Source of the DNA: an uncultured Oscillospiraceae bacterium
Lineage (GTDB): Bacteria > Bacillota > Clostridia > Oscillospirales > Ruminococcaceae
DNA: 7,217 nucleotides
Assembly (NCBI GenBank): GCA_900556255.1
Contig: USNZ01000062.1
Span: forward strand, 1 to 7,217
Direction: 5' to 3'
The stretch's first letter is position 1. Every line of letters begins with the position of its first letter. Below are positions 1-5,554 of the stretch, piece after piece. The position numbers were made by a program, and so were the translations under genes. The notes below the pieces were generated by a model, which was not told where the DNA came from, ran no database searches, and was given only the letters and a program-made list of their open reading frames with translations.

Positions 1-52
1 AATAACCAGGAGGTAAGCGGTTATAGGCAAAGCACCCATTTCCGGCTGGTTT

Positions 53-143
53 GTAGGGGACGCATACATGCGTCCCGCGCGGTTTGCCCGTTAAGTTGCA
101 TTGCCGGGACGGCTGCAACGGGCGGCATATATGCCGCCCCTAC
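53..143. repeat. MITE/REP-like palindromic element with inverted GTAGGGG ends
   Basis: The segment starts with GTAGGGG (53-59) and ends with its reverse complement CCCCTAC (137-143). Each end carries a palindrome: a 9-bp stem with a 2-base loop at 57-76 (GGGACGCAT/ATGCGTCCC), and a perfect 20-base palindrome at 120-139 (GGGCGGCATA/TATGCCGCCC). Between them lies a third stem-loop at 95-119: GTTGCA pairs with TGCAAC, enclosing GCCG/CGGC. The two outer palindromes are alike (GTAGGGG, optional A, CG, CATA, ATGC), so they are probably two copies of one unit in opposite orientation. No coding capacity is evident. From memory, such units are scattered between genes in Oscillospiraceae genomes. Whether this copy is mobile or only a bacterial interspersed mosaic element cannot be told from one copy. 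Confidence 0.7.
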
Positions 144-177
144 AAGCTAACCCGGTATATTCATTATAGTATAAGGT

Positions 178-204
178 CGCGGGCGGGGCACGCCCCGTCC
201 CTAC
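178..204. repeat. Third GTAGGG-family palindromic unit
   Basis: A G+C-rich hairpin spans 181-200. GGGCGGGGC pairs with GCCCCGTCC across a 2-base loop (AC), with one G-T wobble. It is followed by CTAC, so read on the minus strand it begins GTAGGGACGG, the same head as the two palindromes at 57-76 and 120-139. It has the same orientation as the 120-139 unit. There is no T-run on either side, so it does not look like a terminator. It is most likely another copy of the same intergenic repeat family. Confidence 0.6.
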
Positions 205-210
205 GGGGTG

Positions 211-237
211 GCGGGTTTTGTATATTGCAATACCCGC
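211..237. repeat. Short inverted repeat between palindromic units
   Basis: GCGGGT (211-216) is inverted as ACCCGC (232-237) around a 15-base A+T-rich centre. That centre overlaps the perfect 8-base palindrome ATTGCAAT (224-231). It sits directly between the GTAGGG-family unit and the next double hairpin. The function is unknown and it could simply be part of the composite repeat. The pairing is short and could arise by chance. Confidence 0.35.
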
Positions 238-239
238 AG

Positions 240-292
240 GTTTTCCCCTTATCAGTCACCTGCGGTGACAGCTTCCCCCAAAGGGGGAAGCC
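240..292. repeat. Double-hairpin intergenic repeat (CAGTCACC...GGGGGAAGCC type)
   Basis: Two adjacent stem-loops are visible. GTCACC/GGTGAC has a TGC loop (255-269). It is followed after one base by a perfect 9-bp stem GCTTCCCCC/GGGGGAAGC with an AAA loop (271-291). A T-rich/C-rich lead (TTTTCCCCTTATCA) precedes them. I recall closely similar double hairpins as common dispersed repeats in Ruminococcaceae/Oscillospiraceae genomes; this is memory, not a search. There is no clean T-run after the second stem on the plus strand, so a terminator role there is doubtful. Confidence 0.6.
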
Positions 293-385
293 ATGTGTGC
301 GGTACCCGTAAGGTCGCTTCCTGCGTGTACTATTTATATAGGGTCGCATACTATGAATTTCTACATGGGCGTTGCCGGTGTTGCC

Positions 386-425
386 AAAAAGTAAAATAAA
401 AGACCCGATGCCAGGGCATCGAGCC
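386..425 (-). terminator. Rho-independent terminator of the pilin gene
   Basis: On the minus strand, about 36 bases after the pilin stop codon, CGATGCC pairs with GGCATCG (406-412 with 415-421). The stem is extended outward by a further four pairs including two wobbles, to 402-425. The transcript then runs into a T-rich tail (TTTTATTTTACTTTTT on the minus strand, 386-401). This is the expected form of an intrinsic terminator and is placed to end transcription of the pilin gene. The two-base tip would probably open to a four-base loop. Confidence 0.72.
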
Positions 426-460
426 AAAGAATCTATTTTGCCGAAATGAGTTTGTTACTA

Positions 461-988
461 TTAGTTGGTTTTTTCTTTTACTTCATACTTGTCCTTGCCA
501 GTCTCAGGGCTGGCCGTGTAGGTGCAGGTAAAGCCACTCTGGGTGACAGTTGCACCCGTTACATGACCCTTGCCATCAATTGTTACGGTAATATCGGTTA
601 CGCCGTTGACAAACTTGCTATCCTTATAGACCTCAGCTAGTTCTGCAATGGTAGAAATGCTGATGCCATCCTTCTCACCAGCAGGGACATCTCCAGCCTT
701 TTCGGGTGTAAGGGTAACCTTACCGTTGACTGTATTCATTTTCAACTCAATGTTATCACTCAGCTTACCATCAGCCTTCAGGCCGTACTTCTCGGATGCC
801 TCGGTCTGGGCGGCCATGACAACCATGCGGGTGGTGGCAATGACCTTTTCCTTGTTAGCTTTGTCGATATAGCCGGTCAGGGCGGGCACCAGCAAAGCTG
901 CCAGGATAGCCAGGATTACCAGAACAACAATCAGCTCAACCAGCGTGAAGCCTTTTTGATTCTTCATCTTGCGAATCTTCTCGAACAT
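461..988 (-). CDS. Type IV pilin-like protein (prepilin N-terminal methylation domain)
   Basis: A 175-residue protein with a class III (prepilin) signal. A 13-residue basic leader ending in KNQKG is followed by FTLVELIVVLVILAILAALLVPAL. The prepilin peptidase would cut between G13 and F14, leaving N-terminal Phe (usually methylated) and the conserved Glu at mature position 5. The hydrophobic helix (residues 14-36) anchors the subunit in the membrane and packs the filament core. The remaining ~140 residues are a hydrophilic head with one cysteine, so no internal disulfide. The start at 988 was chosen because GGAGG lies at 996-1000, seven bases upstream; longer in-frame starts would read through the promoter and leader. 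The gene has its own promoter and terminator and visibly lower G+C than the opp genes. No prepilin peptidase, PilB/PilC or other pilin is in view, so it could be a pilus, pseudopilus or competence-type subunit made with machinery encoded elsewhere. Confidence 0.88.
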   Translation of the reverse strand: MFEKIRKMKNQKGFTLVELIVVLVILAILAALLVPALTGYIDKANKEKVIATTRMVVMAAQTEASEKYGLKADGKLSDNIELKMNTVNGKVTLTPEKAGDVPAGEKDGISISTIAELAEVYKDSKFVNGVTDITVTIDGKGHVTGATVTQSGFTCTYTASPETGKDKYEVKEKTN

Positions 989-995
989 TATAATT

Positions 996-1026
996 CCTCC
1001 ATTTTTGCGCGCTTTCGTCCGCGCGC
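996..1026 (-). promoter_or_regulatory. Pilin 5' leader: G+C-rich hairpin next to the ribosome binding site
   Basis: The Shine-Dalgarno GGAGG (complement of 996-1000) is seven bases from the pilin ATG and fixes the start. Just upstream on the transcript, GCGCGC at 1021-1026 can pair with GCGCGC at 1007-1012 around an 8-base loop (minus strand GGACGAAA). It is followed by AAAAA rather than U, so it is not a terminator. It may stabilise the 5' end of the mRNA or modulate ribosome access. That role is inferred from position alone. Confidence 0.45.
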
Positions 1027-1039
1027 TTGCATCATTGAT

Positions 1040-1069
1040 AATATAACACATGTATCCGACACTTTGCAA
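1040..1069 (-). promoter_or_regulatory. Probable sigma-A-type promoter of the pilin gene
   Basis: On the minus strand a -35-like TTGCAA (1064-1069) is separated by 18 bases from a -10-like TATATT (1040-1045). TG at the extended -10 position (TGTTATATT) strengthens it. The -10 matches consensus at 5 of 6 bases and the -35 at 4 of 6. Initiation would fall near 1033, giving a leader of roughly 45 bases that contains the GCGCGC hairpin and the Shine-Dalgarno. It lies in an A+T-rich stretch after the opp terminator, consistent with the pilin being a separate transcription unit. Confidence 0.55.
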
Positions 1070-1294
1070 TAATCCTTCCGCATTTTCGCAAAAAATATGT
1101 GATAATGATAAACATAGGGATTTCCCTGCCATTCGTGTTGCGTTGTGGAGGCATTTCTTTGGCCTGATTGGATCCGCAGGACGAAAAATACGCCCAAAAA
1201 GTGCTCTTTGCCATCATTTTGTTATACGGTATTACGATCGTCTTGGGTCAGAGCGCACATATTTTGCTGTGGAACCAGGCGATATTGCCTGAAC
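1070..1294. other. Intergenic stretch with no supported gene
   Basis: This lies between the pilin promoter and the opp-operon terminator. I see no RNA gene or repeat. On the plus strand an open frame from 1168 (TTG start) encodes a hydrophobic run, VLFAIILLYGITIVLG. It has no well-spaced ribosome binding site and stays open through the terminator and into the antisense of the cyclophilin gene until 1417, so it is not an intact gene. A weak plus-strand -10-like GATAAT (1101-1106) preceded by TGT has no good -35. The stretch may include an old gene remnant, but this is not demonstrable from the sequence. Confidence 0.4.
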
Positions 1295-1342
1295 AAAACA
1301 GCAGCCTCTGCTCGTCAGCGCGTGCAGAGACTGCCGTTTTTT
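1295..1342. terminator. Strong bidirectional terminator after the opp-cyclophilin operon
   Basis: An 11-bp stem pairs 1301-1311 with 1324-1334 (minus strand GCAGTCTCTGC with GCAGAGGCTGC, one U-G wobble) around a 12-base loop. On the minus strand, just past the cyclophilin stop codon at 1341-1343, the stem is followed by TGTTTTGTT. On the plus strand it is followed by TTTTTT (1337-1342). It should end transcription of the opp operon, and it could also stop transcription coming from the pilin side on the plus strand. The stem is long and nearly perfect. Confidence 0.85.
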
Positions 1343-1826
1343 ATTCTTCTATGGTAATTTTGGTGATGACAGGCATGTCGATCGGTTTGTTCCAGGTTTC
1401 GGGGCCGAGGGTGGGTTGAGAAGCGATGGCATCCAACACGTCAAAGCCGCTTTCCATCTCGCCAAAGGCCGCATAGCGGCCGTCCAGCTTAGGGGCGTCC
1501 TTGTGCACCACAAAAAACTGGGTGCCGGCGGTATCGGGGTCATCGTCACGCGCCATCGACAGTGCACCGCGGATATGTTTCAGCGGGTTGGGTACACCGT
1601 TTTCGGCAAACTCCCCTTTTATGTGCCAATCGCTGTCGGTCATGATGTCATTGTCCGGCGAGCCGCCCTGAATGACATAATCCTTGACGATACGGCACCA
1701 GCACAGGCCGTCGTAAAAGCCGCTTTGCGCGACCTTGACGAAGTTGGCCACTGTGATGGGTGCGAACTCCGGATACAGCGTGAACACCATATCCCCGAAG
1801 CCCTTCGTTTCAATGATACAATGCAT
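1341..1826 (-). CDS. Cyclophilin-type peptidyl-prolyl cis-trans isomerase (PpiB-like, cytosolic)
   Basis: A 161-residue single-domain cyclophilin that would catalyse cis-trans isomerisation of Xaa-Pro bonds. It has no signal peptide or membrane segment, so it is probably cytosolic. Family landmarks in order: the APITVANFV segment (22-30), catalytic Arg45 in WCRIV, QGG (53-55), GALSMAR (87-93), and the substrate-groove block TAGTQFFVV...LDGRYAAFGEM (99-124). Against human cyclophilin A, the usual His before the catalytic Arg is Cys44, and the groove Phe and Met of GFM are Tyr50 and Val51. Arg, Gln and the QFF motif are kept, so activity is likely. The ATG shares one base with the oppA stop (TGATG), and AAGG lies seven bases upstream (complement of 1834-1837). 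Translation is therefore probably coupled to oppA. It is the last gene before the operon terminator. Confidence 0.93.
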   Translation of the reverse strand: MHCIIETKGFGDMVFTLYPEFAPITVANFVKVAQSGFYDGLCWCRIVKDYVIQGGSPDNDIMTDSDWHIKGEFAENGVPNPLKHIRGALSMARDDDPDTAGTQFFVVHKDAPKLDGRYAAFGEMESGFDVLDAIASQPTLGPETWNKPIDMPVITKITIEE

Positions 1827-3502
1827 CAGGAAACCTTCACATCCTTGAAGAACAGGCCGCCGGAGGCATTCATGAAGTAACCGCTGATGTTGTCGTGCAT
1901 GAGGTAGCTGTTGGACTTATAGTACAGCGGCAGGCAGGCGTAATCCTCGGAGACAATGGCATCGGCCTGCATGGTCAGCTCGGCTGCCTTGGCGGGGTCG
2001 TTCTCAGTCATGACCTGCTCGACCAGCGCGTCATAGTCGGCGTTGGAGTAGAAGGAGTTGTTGGTGGAGTCACCGGTCTTGAACAGGGGCAGGAAGCTCA
2101 TGGGGTTGACGTAGTCGGCGCTCCAACCCATGGCGCAGACCTCGTAATCGCCCTTGACGACATTGTCGTAGAAGATGCCCCAGTCGGCGGAGGAGACCTC
2201 CACGTTGATGTTCAGGTTATTCTTGAGCATTTCGGCCATGGCCTCGACGATCTTCTTGACGGTATCGTTGTCATAGTAGCTCAGGTGCAGCGTGGGGAAG
2301 CCTTCGCCGTTGTGGTAGCCGGCCTCGGCCAGAGCAGCCTGTGCAGCCTCGACATCGGCGGTGGCGGACAGGCCGTAGTCGCTGCGGCCCTCGGTGATGT
2401 CCTTGCCGTCAACAACGTAGCCGGGGGCAAGGAAGCTGTAAGCGGGCTGGGCATCGACCTGCACAACGTTGTCGATGATGGACTGGCGGTCAATGGCCAG
2501 GCAGAGTGCCTTGCGAACCAGAGGATCGTCAAACGGGGCGACAGAGCAGTTGATGTTGTAGTAGACGGTGCCGTAGCTGGGGGAAGTCTGCACACCGGCC
2601 TTGTCTGCCTTCAGGCGGGCGTAGTCGGAGGACGGAATGGAGATAACGCCGTCGACCTCGCCGGACTCATAGGCAGTCAGGGCGGTGGCCTGGTCGAGGA
2701 CATAGCGGAAGGTCAGCTTGTCCAGCGTGACGTTGTCGGCATTCCAGTAGTTCTCGTTCTTTTCAAGGATGACGTTCTCGTTCATGCTCATGCCGGTGAC
2801 CTTGAAGGGGCCGTTGCCGACATAAGTCTCTGCTTTGGTGGACCAGGCATCGCCGTTGGCCTCAACGGTGGCCTTCTGGATGGGGTCATAGACCCACATG
2901 CTCAGCACGTCGATGAAGTAGGAGGTCGGCTGCTTGAGGGTGATCTCCAGCGTTTTGGCGTCAACAGCCTTTACGCCGAGGTCCTCAGCCGTGCCGGTGC
3001 CGTCATAATATTCCTGCGCACCCTTGATGTAATCGGTGACCATGTTGACATACTGGGCGCCGGTGGCGGGAGTCAGCACGTGCTGGATGGAGTAGACAAA
3101 GTCGTCGGCGGTCAGGTCGGTGCCGTCGCTCCATTTCAGGCCGTCACGCAGATGGAAGGTGTAGGTCAGGCCGTCGTCGCTGATATCCCACGTTTCGGCA
3201 CTGCCGGGCACAACGGCGCCGGTGCTGTCATAGGTAACCAGACCTTCAAAGCAGTTCAAAATCACATACTGCGCAAAGGAGTTGTTGGTCACGGTGGGGT
3301 CCAGACCGTCCGGAATGTTGTTCAGCACAAACGTCATTTCCTGGGCGGCGGGTTCTGCCGAGGTCGCTGCGGAGGCAGGCTCACTGGAAGCAGTGCTGGA
3401 GACATCGGCGATGTTCTGGGGCTGGCTGTTGCCGCCGCATGCACTGAGCAGCGAAACAGCCATGGCGCCGGCAAGTACGGCGCTGAAAGCTTTCTTTTTC
3501 AT
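1826..3502 (-). CDS. oppA: Oligopeptide ABC transporter substrate-binding lipoprotein (SBP family 5)
   Basis: The 558-residue receptor of the importer. The N-terminus is a lipoprotein signal: MKKK, a hydrophobic core, then lipobox LSAC with the lipidated Cys22. A Ser/Ala/Glu/Pro-rich tether (about 24-55) follows, as in Gram-positive receptors anchored outside the membrane. The family 5 solute-binding fold then begins, with the signature AETWDISDDGLTYTFHLRDG around 102-121 and KWSDGTDLTADDFVYS to 138. Later come GPFKVTGM...LEKNENYW, RKALCLAIDR, and C-terminal GWSADYVNPMSFL, as in OppA/DppA proteins. It would capture extracellular peptides and pass them to OppBC. The start at 3502 is supported by AGAGAGGGA (complement of 3508-3516) before the ATG. 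It lies 49 bases after oppF and overlaps the cyclophilin gene. Substrate specificity (oligo- or dipeptide, or another family 5 ligand) cannot be settled from sequence. Confidence 0.93.
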   Translation of the reverse strand: MKKKAFSAVLAGAMAVSLLSACGGNSQPQNIADVSSTASSEPASAATSAEPAAQEMTFVLNNIPDGLDPTVTNNSFAQYVILNCFEGLVTYDSTGAVVPGSAETWDISDDGLTYTFHLRDGLKWSDGTDLTADDFVYSIQHVLTPATGAQYVNMVTDYIKGAQEYYDGTGTAEDLGVKAVDAKTLEITLKQPTSYFIDVLSMWVYDPIQKATVEANGDAWSTKAETYVGNGPFKVTGMSMNENVILEKNENYWNADNVTLDKLTFRYVLDQATALTAYESGEVDGVISIPSSDYARLKADKAGVQTSPSYGTVYYNINCSVAPFDDPLVRKALCLAIDRQSIIDNVVQVDAQPAYSFLAPGYVVDGKDITEGRSDYGLSATADVEAAQAALAEAGYHNGEGFPTLHLSYYDNDTVKKIVEAMAEMLKNNLNINVEVSSADWGIFYDNVVKGDYEVCAMGWSADYVNPMSFLPLFKTGDSTNNSFYSNADYDALVEQVMTENDPAKAAELTMQADAIVSEDYACLPLYYKSNSYLMHDNISGYFMNASGGLFFKDVKVS

Positions 3503-3527
3503 GATATTCCCTCTCTCTAAAATTTAT

Positions 3528-3550
3528 GTTTAACGCGAATTGCGGTAAAC
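3528..3550 (-). promoter_or_regulatory. Intercistronic stem-loop between oppF and oppA
   Basis: Directly after the oppF stop, GTTTACCGC can pair with GCGTTAAAC (3542-3550 with 3528-3536) around a 5-base loop, with one internal mismatch. It is followed on the transcript by ATAAATTTT. This could be a leaky terminator or an RNA-processing/stability hairpin that adjusts the amount of receptor relative to the rest of the transporter. An alternative reading of the same bases is a weak promoter for oppA: TTTACC (3544-3549), 17 bases, TAAATT (3521-3526). Neither is proven. Confidence 0.4.
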
Positions 3551-3551
3551 C

Positions 3552-4508
3552 TTAGTAAAGGTGGCAGGCCACAAAGTGTCCGGGGGCGGCCTCCTTCATG
3601 GCGGGGGTCTGCTCGGCGCAGATGGGCTTGGCGTAGGGGCAGCGGGTGCAGAATCGGCAGCCGGGCTTCGGGTTGACCGGGCTGGGCAGGTCGCCCTCGA
3701 TGCCGGTGTTTTCCTGCGCGCGGGCCAGCTTGGGGTCGGCCACCGGGATGCAGCTCAGAAGTCCCTGTGTGTAGGGGTGCAGCGGGTGGTCGTAGATTTC
3801 CTTGGCCTCGCAGGTCTCGACAAGCTGCCCCAGGTACATGACGCCCACGTCATCGGATACATAACGCACCATCGACAAATCATGGGCAATGAACAGATAG
3901 GACGTGCCCTCGGCCTGCTGGTAGTCGCGCAGCAGGTTGACGATCTGCGCCTGAATGGAAACATCCAGCGCCGAGATCGGCTCGTCGCAGATGACGAGTT
4001 CGGGATTCAGCACAAGGGCGCGGGCAATGCCGACGCGCTGGCGCTGACCGCCGGAAAACTCATGCGCGTAGCGGCCCGCATGCTCGGCGGTAAGGCCCAC
4101 ACGCTCCAGCATGGCAAAAATTTTATCGTCCATATCCTTGCGGGACTGGCAGATATGGTGGGCTTTCAGCGGCTCGGCAATGATATCCCGCACGGTCATG
4201 CGGGCGTTCAGCGAGGCGTAGGGGTCCTGAAAAATCATCTGCATCTTGCGGCGGATGGGCTGCAGTTGGCGCTGGCTCATGTGGGCGATGTCCTGCCCGT
4301 CCAGCAAAATTTTGCCGGCGCTCGGCTCATAGATGCGGATGACCGTGCGCGCACAGCTGCTTTTGCCGCAGCCGGACTCCCCTACCAGGCCAAAGGTGCG
4401 GCCGCGGCGCAGCGTAAAGCTGACATCGTCCACGGCATGGACTTCGGCTTTGCCGCCCGCCGGGAAAAACTTTGTCAGGTGTTCGACCTGCAAAATGGGC
4501 TGTTCCAT
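3552..4508 (-). CDS. oppF: Oligopeptide ABC transporter ATP-binding protein OppF
   Basis: A 318-residue cytoplasmic ATPase that drives peptide import as a heterodimer with OppD. It shows Walker A GESGCGKS (43-50), the Q-loop Gln94 in IFQDPYASL, signature FSGGQRQ (151-157), Walker B LVICDE (171-176) and the H-loop His209. The C-terminal oligopeptide-transporter extension follows ([11 protein letters not shown], then the cysteine block [15 protein letters not shown] at 283-297 and Cys315). Cysteines 284, 290, 297 and 315 match the pattern that ligates a 4Fe-4S cluster in Dpp/Opp ATPases; Cys287 is an additional one. The start follows the oppD stop with no gap (TAAATG), and AAAGGAGA lies about ten bases before the ATG inside the end of oppD. 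Assignment to OppF rather than OppD rests on operon order, the shorter length and the [21 protein letters not shown] N-terminal half. Confidence 0.93.
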   Translation of the reverse strand: MEQPILQVEHLTKFFPAGGKAEVHAVDDVSFTLRRGRTFGLVGESGCGKSSCARTVIRIYEPSAGKILLDGQDIAHMSQRQLQPIRRKMQMIFQDPYASLNARMTVRDIIAEPLKAHHICQSRKDMDDKIFAMLERVGLTAEHAGRYAHEFSGGQRQRVGIARALVLNPELVICDEPISALDVSIQAQIVNLLRDYQQAEGTSYLFIAHDLSMVRYVSDDVGVMYLGQLVETCEAKEIYDHPLHPYTQGLLSCIPVADPKLARAQENTGIEGDLPSPVNPKPGCRFCTRCPYAKPICAEQTPAMKEAAPGHFVACHLY

Positions 4509-5543
4509 TTACTGTGCGTCTCCTTTCGCCTTGGCTAGTTTTTCATGCAGGGGGTTGCCCTCGGTCGGGGCGTCGGGCTGCAAAAGCCAGCAGCGGGCGC
4601 TGCGGCTGCCCACCTCCACAAAGGGCGGGCACTCCTGCGCACAGATGTTGCGGGCATAGGCGCAGCGGGAGGCAAAGGGACAGCCCTGCGGCGGGCGGGT
4701 CATGTCGGGCGGGCTGCCGGGTATGGATTGCAGACGCTCGCTTTTGTCCTGGTTCAGCCCCGGCACCGATGCCAGCAGCCCCATGGTGTAGGGGTGCAGC
4801 GGGTTTTCAAACAGGTCGTTGATATCCGCCTGTTCCATGACCAGGCCGCCGTACATGACGACCACACGGTCGCAAAGCTCGGCCACAACGCCCAAGTCAT
4901 GGGTGATAAAGATAATGCTGGTGCCGTATTCCTGCTGCAAAGCGCGCATCTGGCGCAAAATCTGATGCTGTATCGTCACATCCAGCGCCGTGGTCGGTTC
5001 ATCGGCAATCAGCAGGTCGGGGTGGTTGGCAAGCGCCATGGCGATCATGACGCGCTGGCGCATACCGCCCGAAAACTCGTGCGGGTAGGCCTTCAGCCGT
5101 TTTTCGGCTTCGGGGATACGCACGTCCTTGAACAGCTGCAGGGTTTTTTCCTTCAGCTCGTCGGCCTTAATGTCAGGGTGGTGCACCCGAATCATCTCGG
5201 CCACCTGCTTGCCCACCGGAATCAGCGGGTTCAGGCTGGACATGGGGTCCTGGAACACCATGGCAATTTTTTGGCCGCGGATCTCGCGCATTTGGCGGTC
5301 GCTGACCTTGGTCAGGTCGGCCCCCTCAAACTCTATCTTGCCGCTTTTGATGCGGGCGGTGTCCGCCAGCAAACGCAGGACAGACATTGACGTAACGCTT
5401 TTGCCGCTGCCACTCTCACCCACGATACCCAAAATTTCACCCTTGTGTACCGTAAAGCTGACGCCGCGCACGGCTTGTACTTCCCCGGCCGAGGTCATAA
5501 ACGAGGTTTTCAGATCCTCGACGCGTAAAATCGGTTCGCTCAT
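4509..5543 (-). CDS. oppD: Oligopeptide ABC transporter ATP-binding protein OppD
   Basis: A 344-residue cytoplasmic ATPase, partner of OppF. Visible motifs are Walker A GESGSGKS (42-49), Q-loop Gln98 in [11 protein letters not shown], signature FSGGMRQ (157-163), Walker B LLIADE (177-182) with catalytic Glu182, and H-loop His215. The C-terminal oligopeptide/dipeptide domain contains [11 protein letters not shown] (247-257) and a cysteine set C288, C294, C301, C305 and C318, fitting the 4Fe-4S site known in DppD/OppD-type ATPases. The last ~25 residues are a charged tail with no motif. The ATG at 5543 is 11 bases after the oppC stop, and AAGGGG overlapping that stop codon serves as ribosome binding site. 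Stop and start abut oppF exactly. Function is well supported; peptide size preference is not. Confidence 0.94.
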   Translation of the reverse strand: MSEPILRVEDLKTSFMTSAGEVQAVRGVSFTVHKGEILGIVGESGSGKSVTSMSVLRLLADTARIKSGKIEFEGADLTKVSDRQMREIRGQKIAMVFQDPMSSLNPLIPVGKQVAEMIRVHHPDIKADELKEKTLQLFKDVRIPEAEKRLKAYPHEFSGGMRQRVMIAMALANHPDLLIADEPTTALDVTIQHQILRQMRALQQEYGTSIIFITHDLGVVAELCDRVVVMYGGLVMEQADINDLFENPLHPYTMGLLASVPGLNQDKSERLQSIPGSPPDMTRPPQGCPFASRCAYARNICAQECPPFVEVGSRSARCWLLQPDAPTEGNPLHEKLAKAKGDAQ

Positions 5544-5554
5544 TGGGATTCCCC

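Noticed and set aside
1..150. Open frame at the left edge ending at TAA 148-150, with an AGGAGG at 9-14
   Set aside because: The frame runs through the palindromic element, its translation resembles no protein I recognise, and no start codon follows the AGGAGG at a suitable distance.
53..291. CRISPR array
   Set aside because: The palindromes differ in sequence and spacing. There are no regular direct repeats with unique spacers, and no cas gene is in view.
271..291. Intrinsic terminator at the GCTTCCCCC/GGGGGAAGC hairpin
   Set aside because: No T-run follows on the plus strand, and on the minus strand another hairpin follows instead. A better terminator for the pilin lies at 386-425.
989..1132. 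Upstream extension of the pilin reading frame to 1132
   Set aside because: It would translate through the promoter and leader hairpin. The ATG at 988 has an ideal GGAGG and gives a normal short prepilin leader.
1895..3520. A 541-codon open frame on the plus strand opposite oppA
   Set aside because: Its translation is Gly/Val/Asp/His-rich and of low complexity with no domain. The G+C-rich third positions of oppA remove stops on the opposite strand. OppA itself has a signal peptide, family signatures and a ribosome binding site.
3561..5390. Long plus-strand open frames opposite oppF and oppD (3561-4538 and 4545-5390)
   Set aside because: They are antisense shadows of clearly functional ATPases, with repetitive Gly/Val/His/Gln-rich translations and no recognisable motif.
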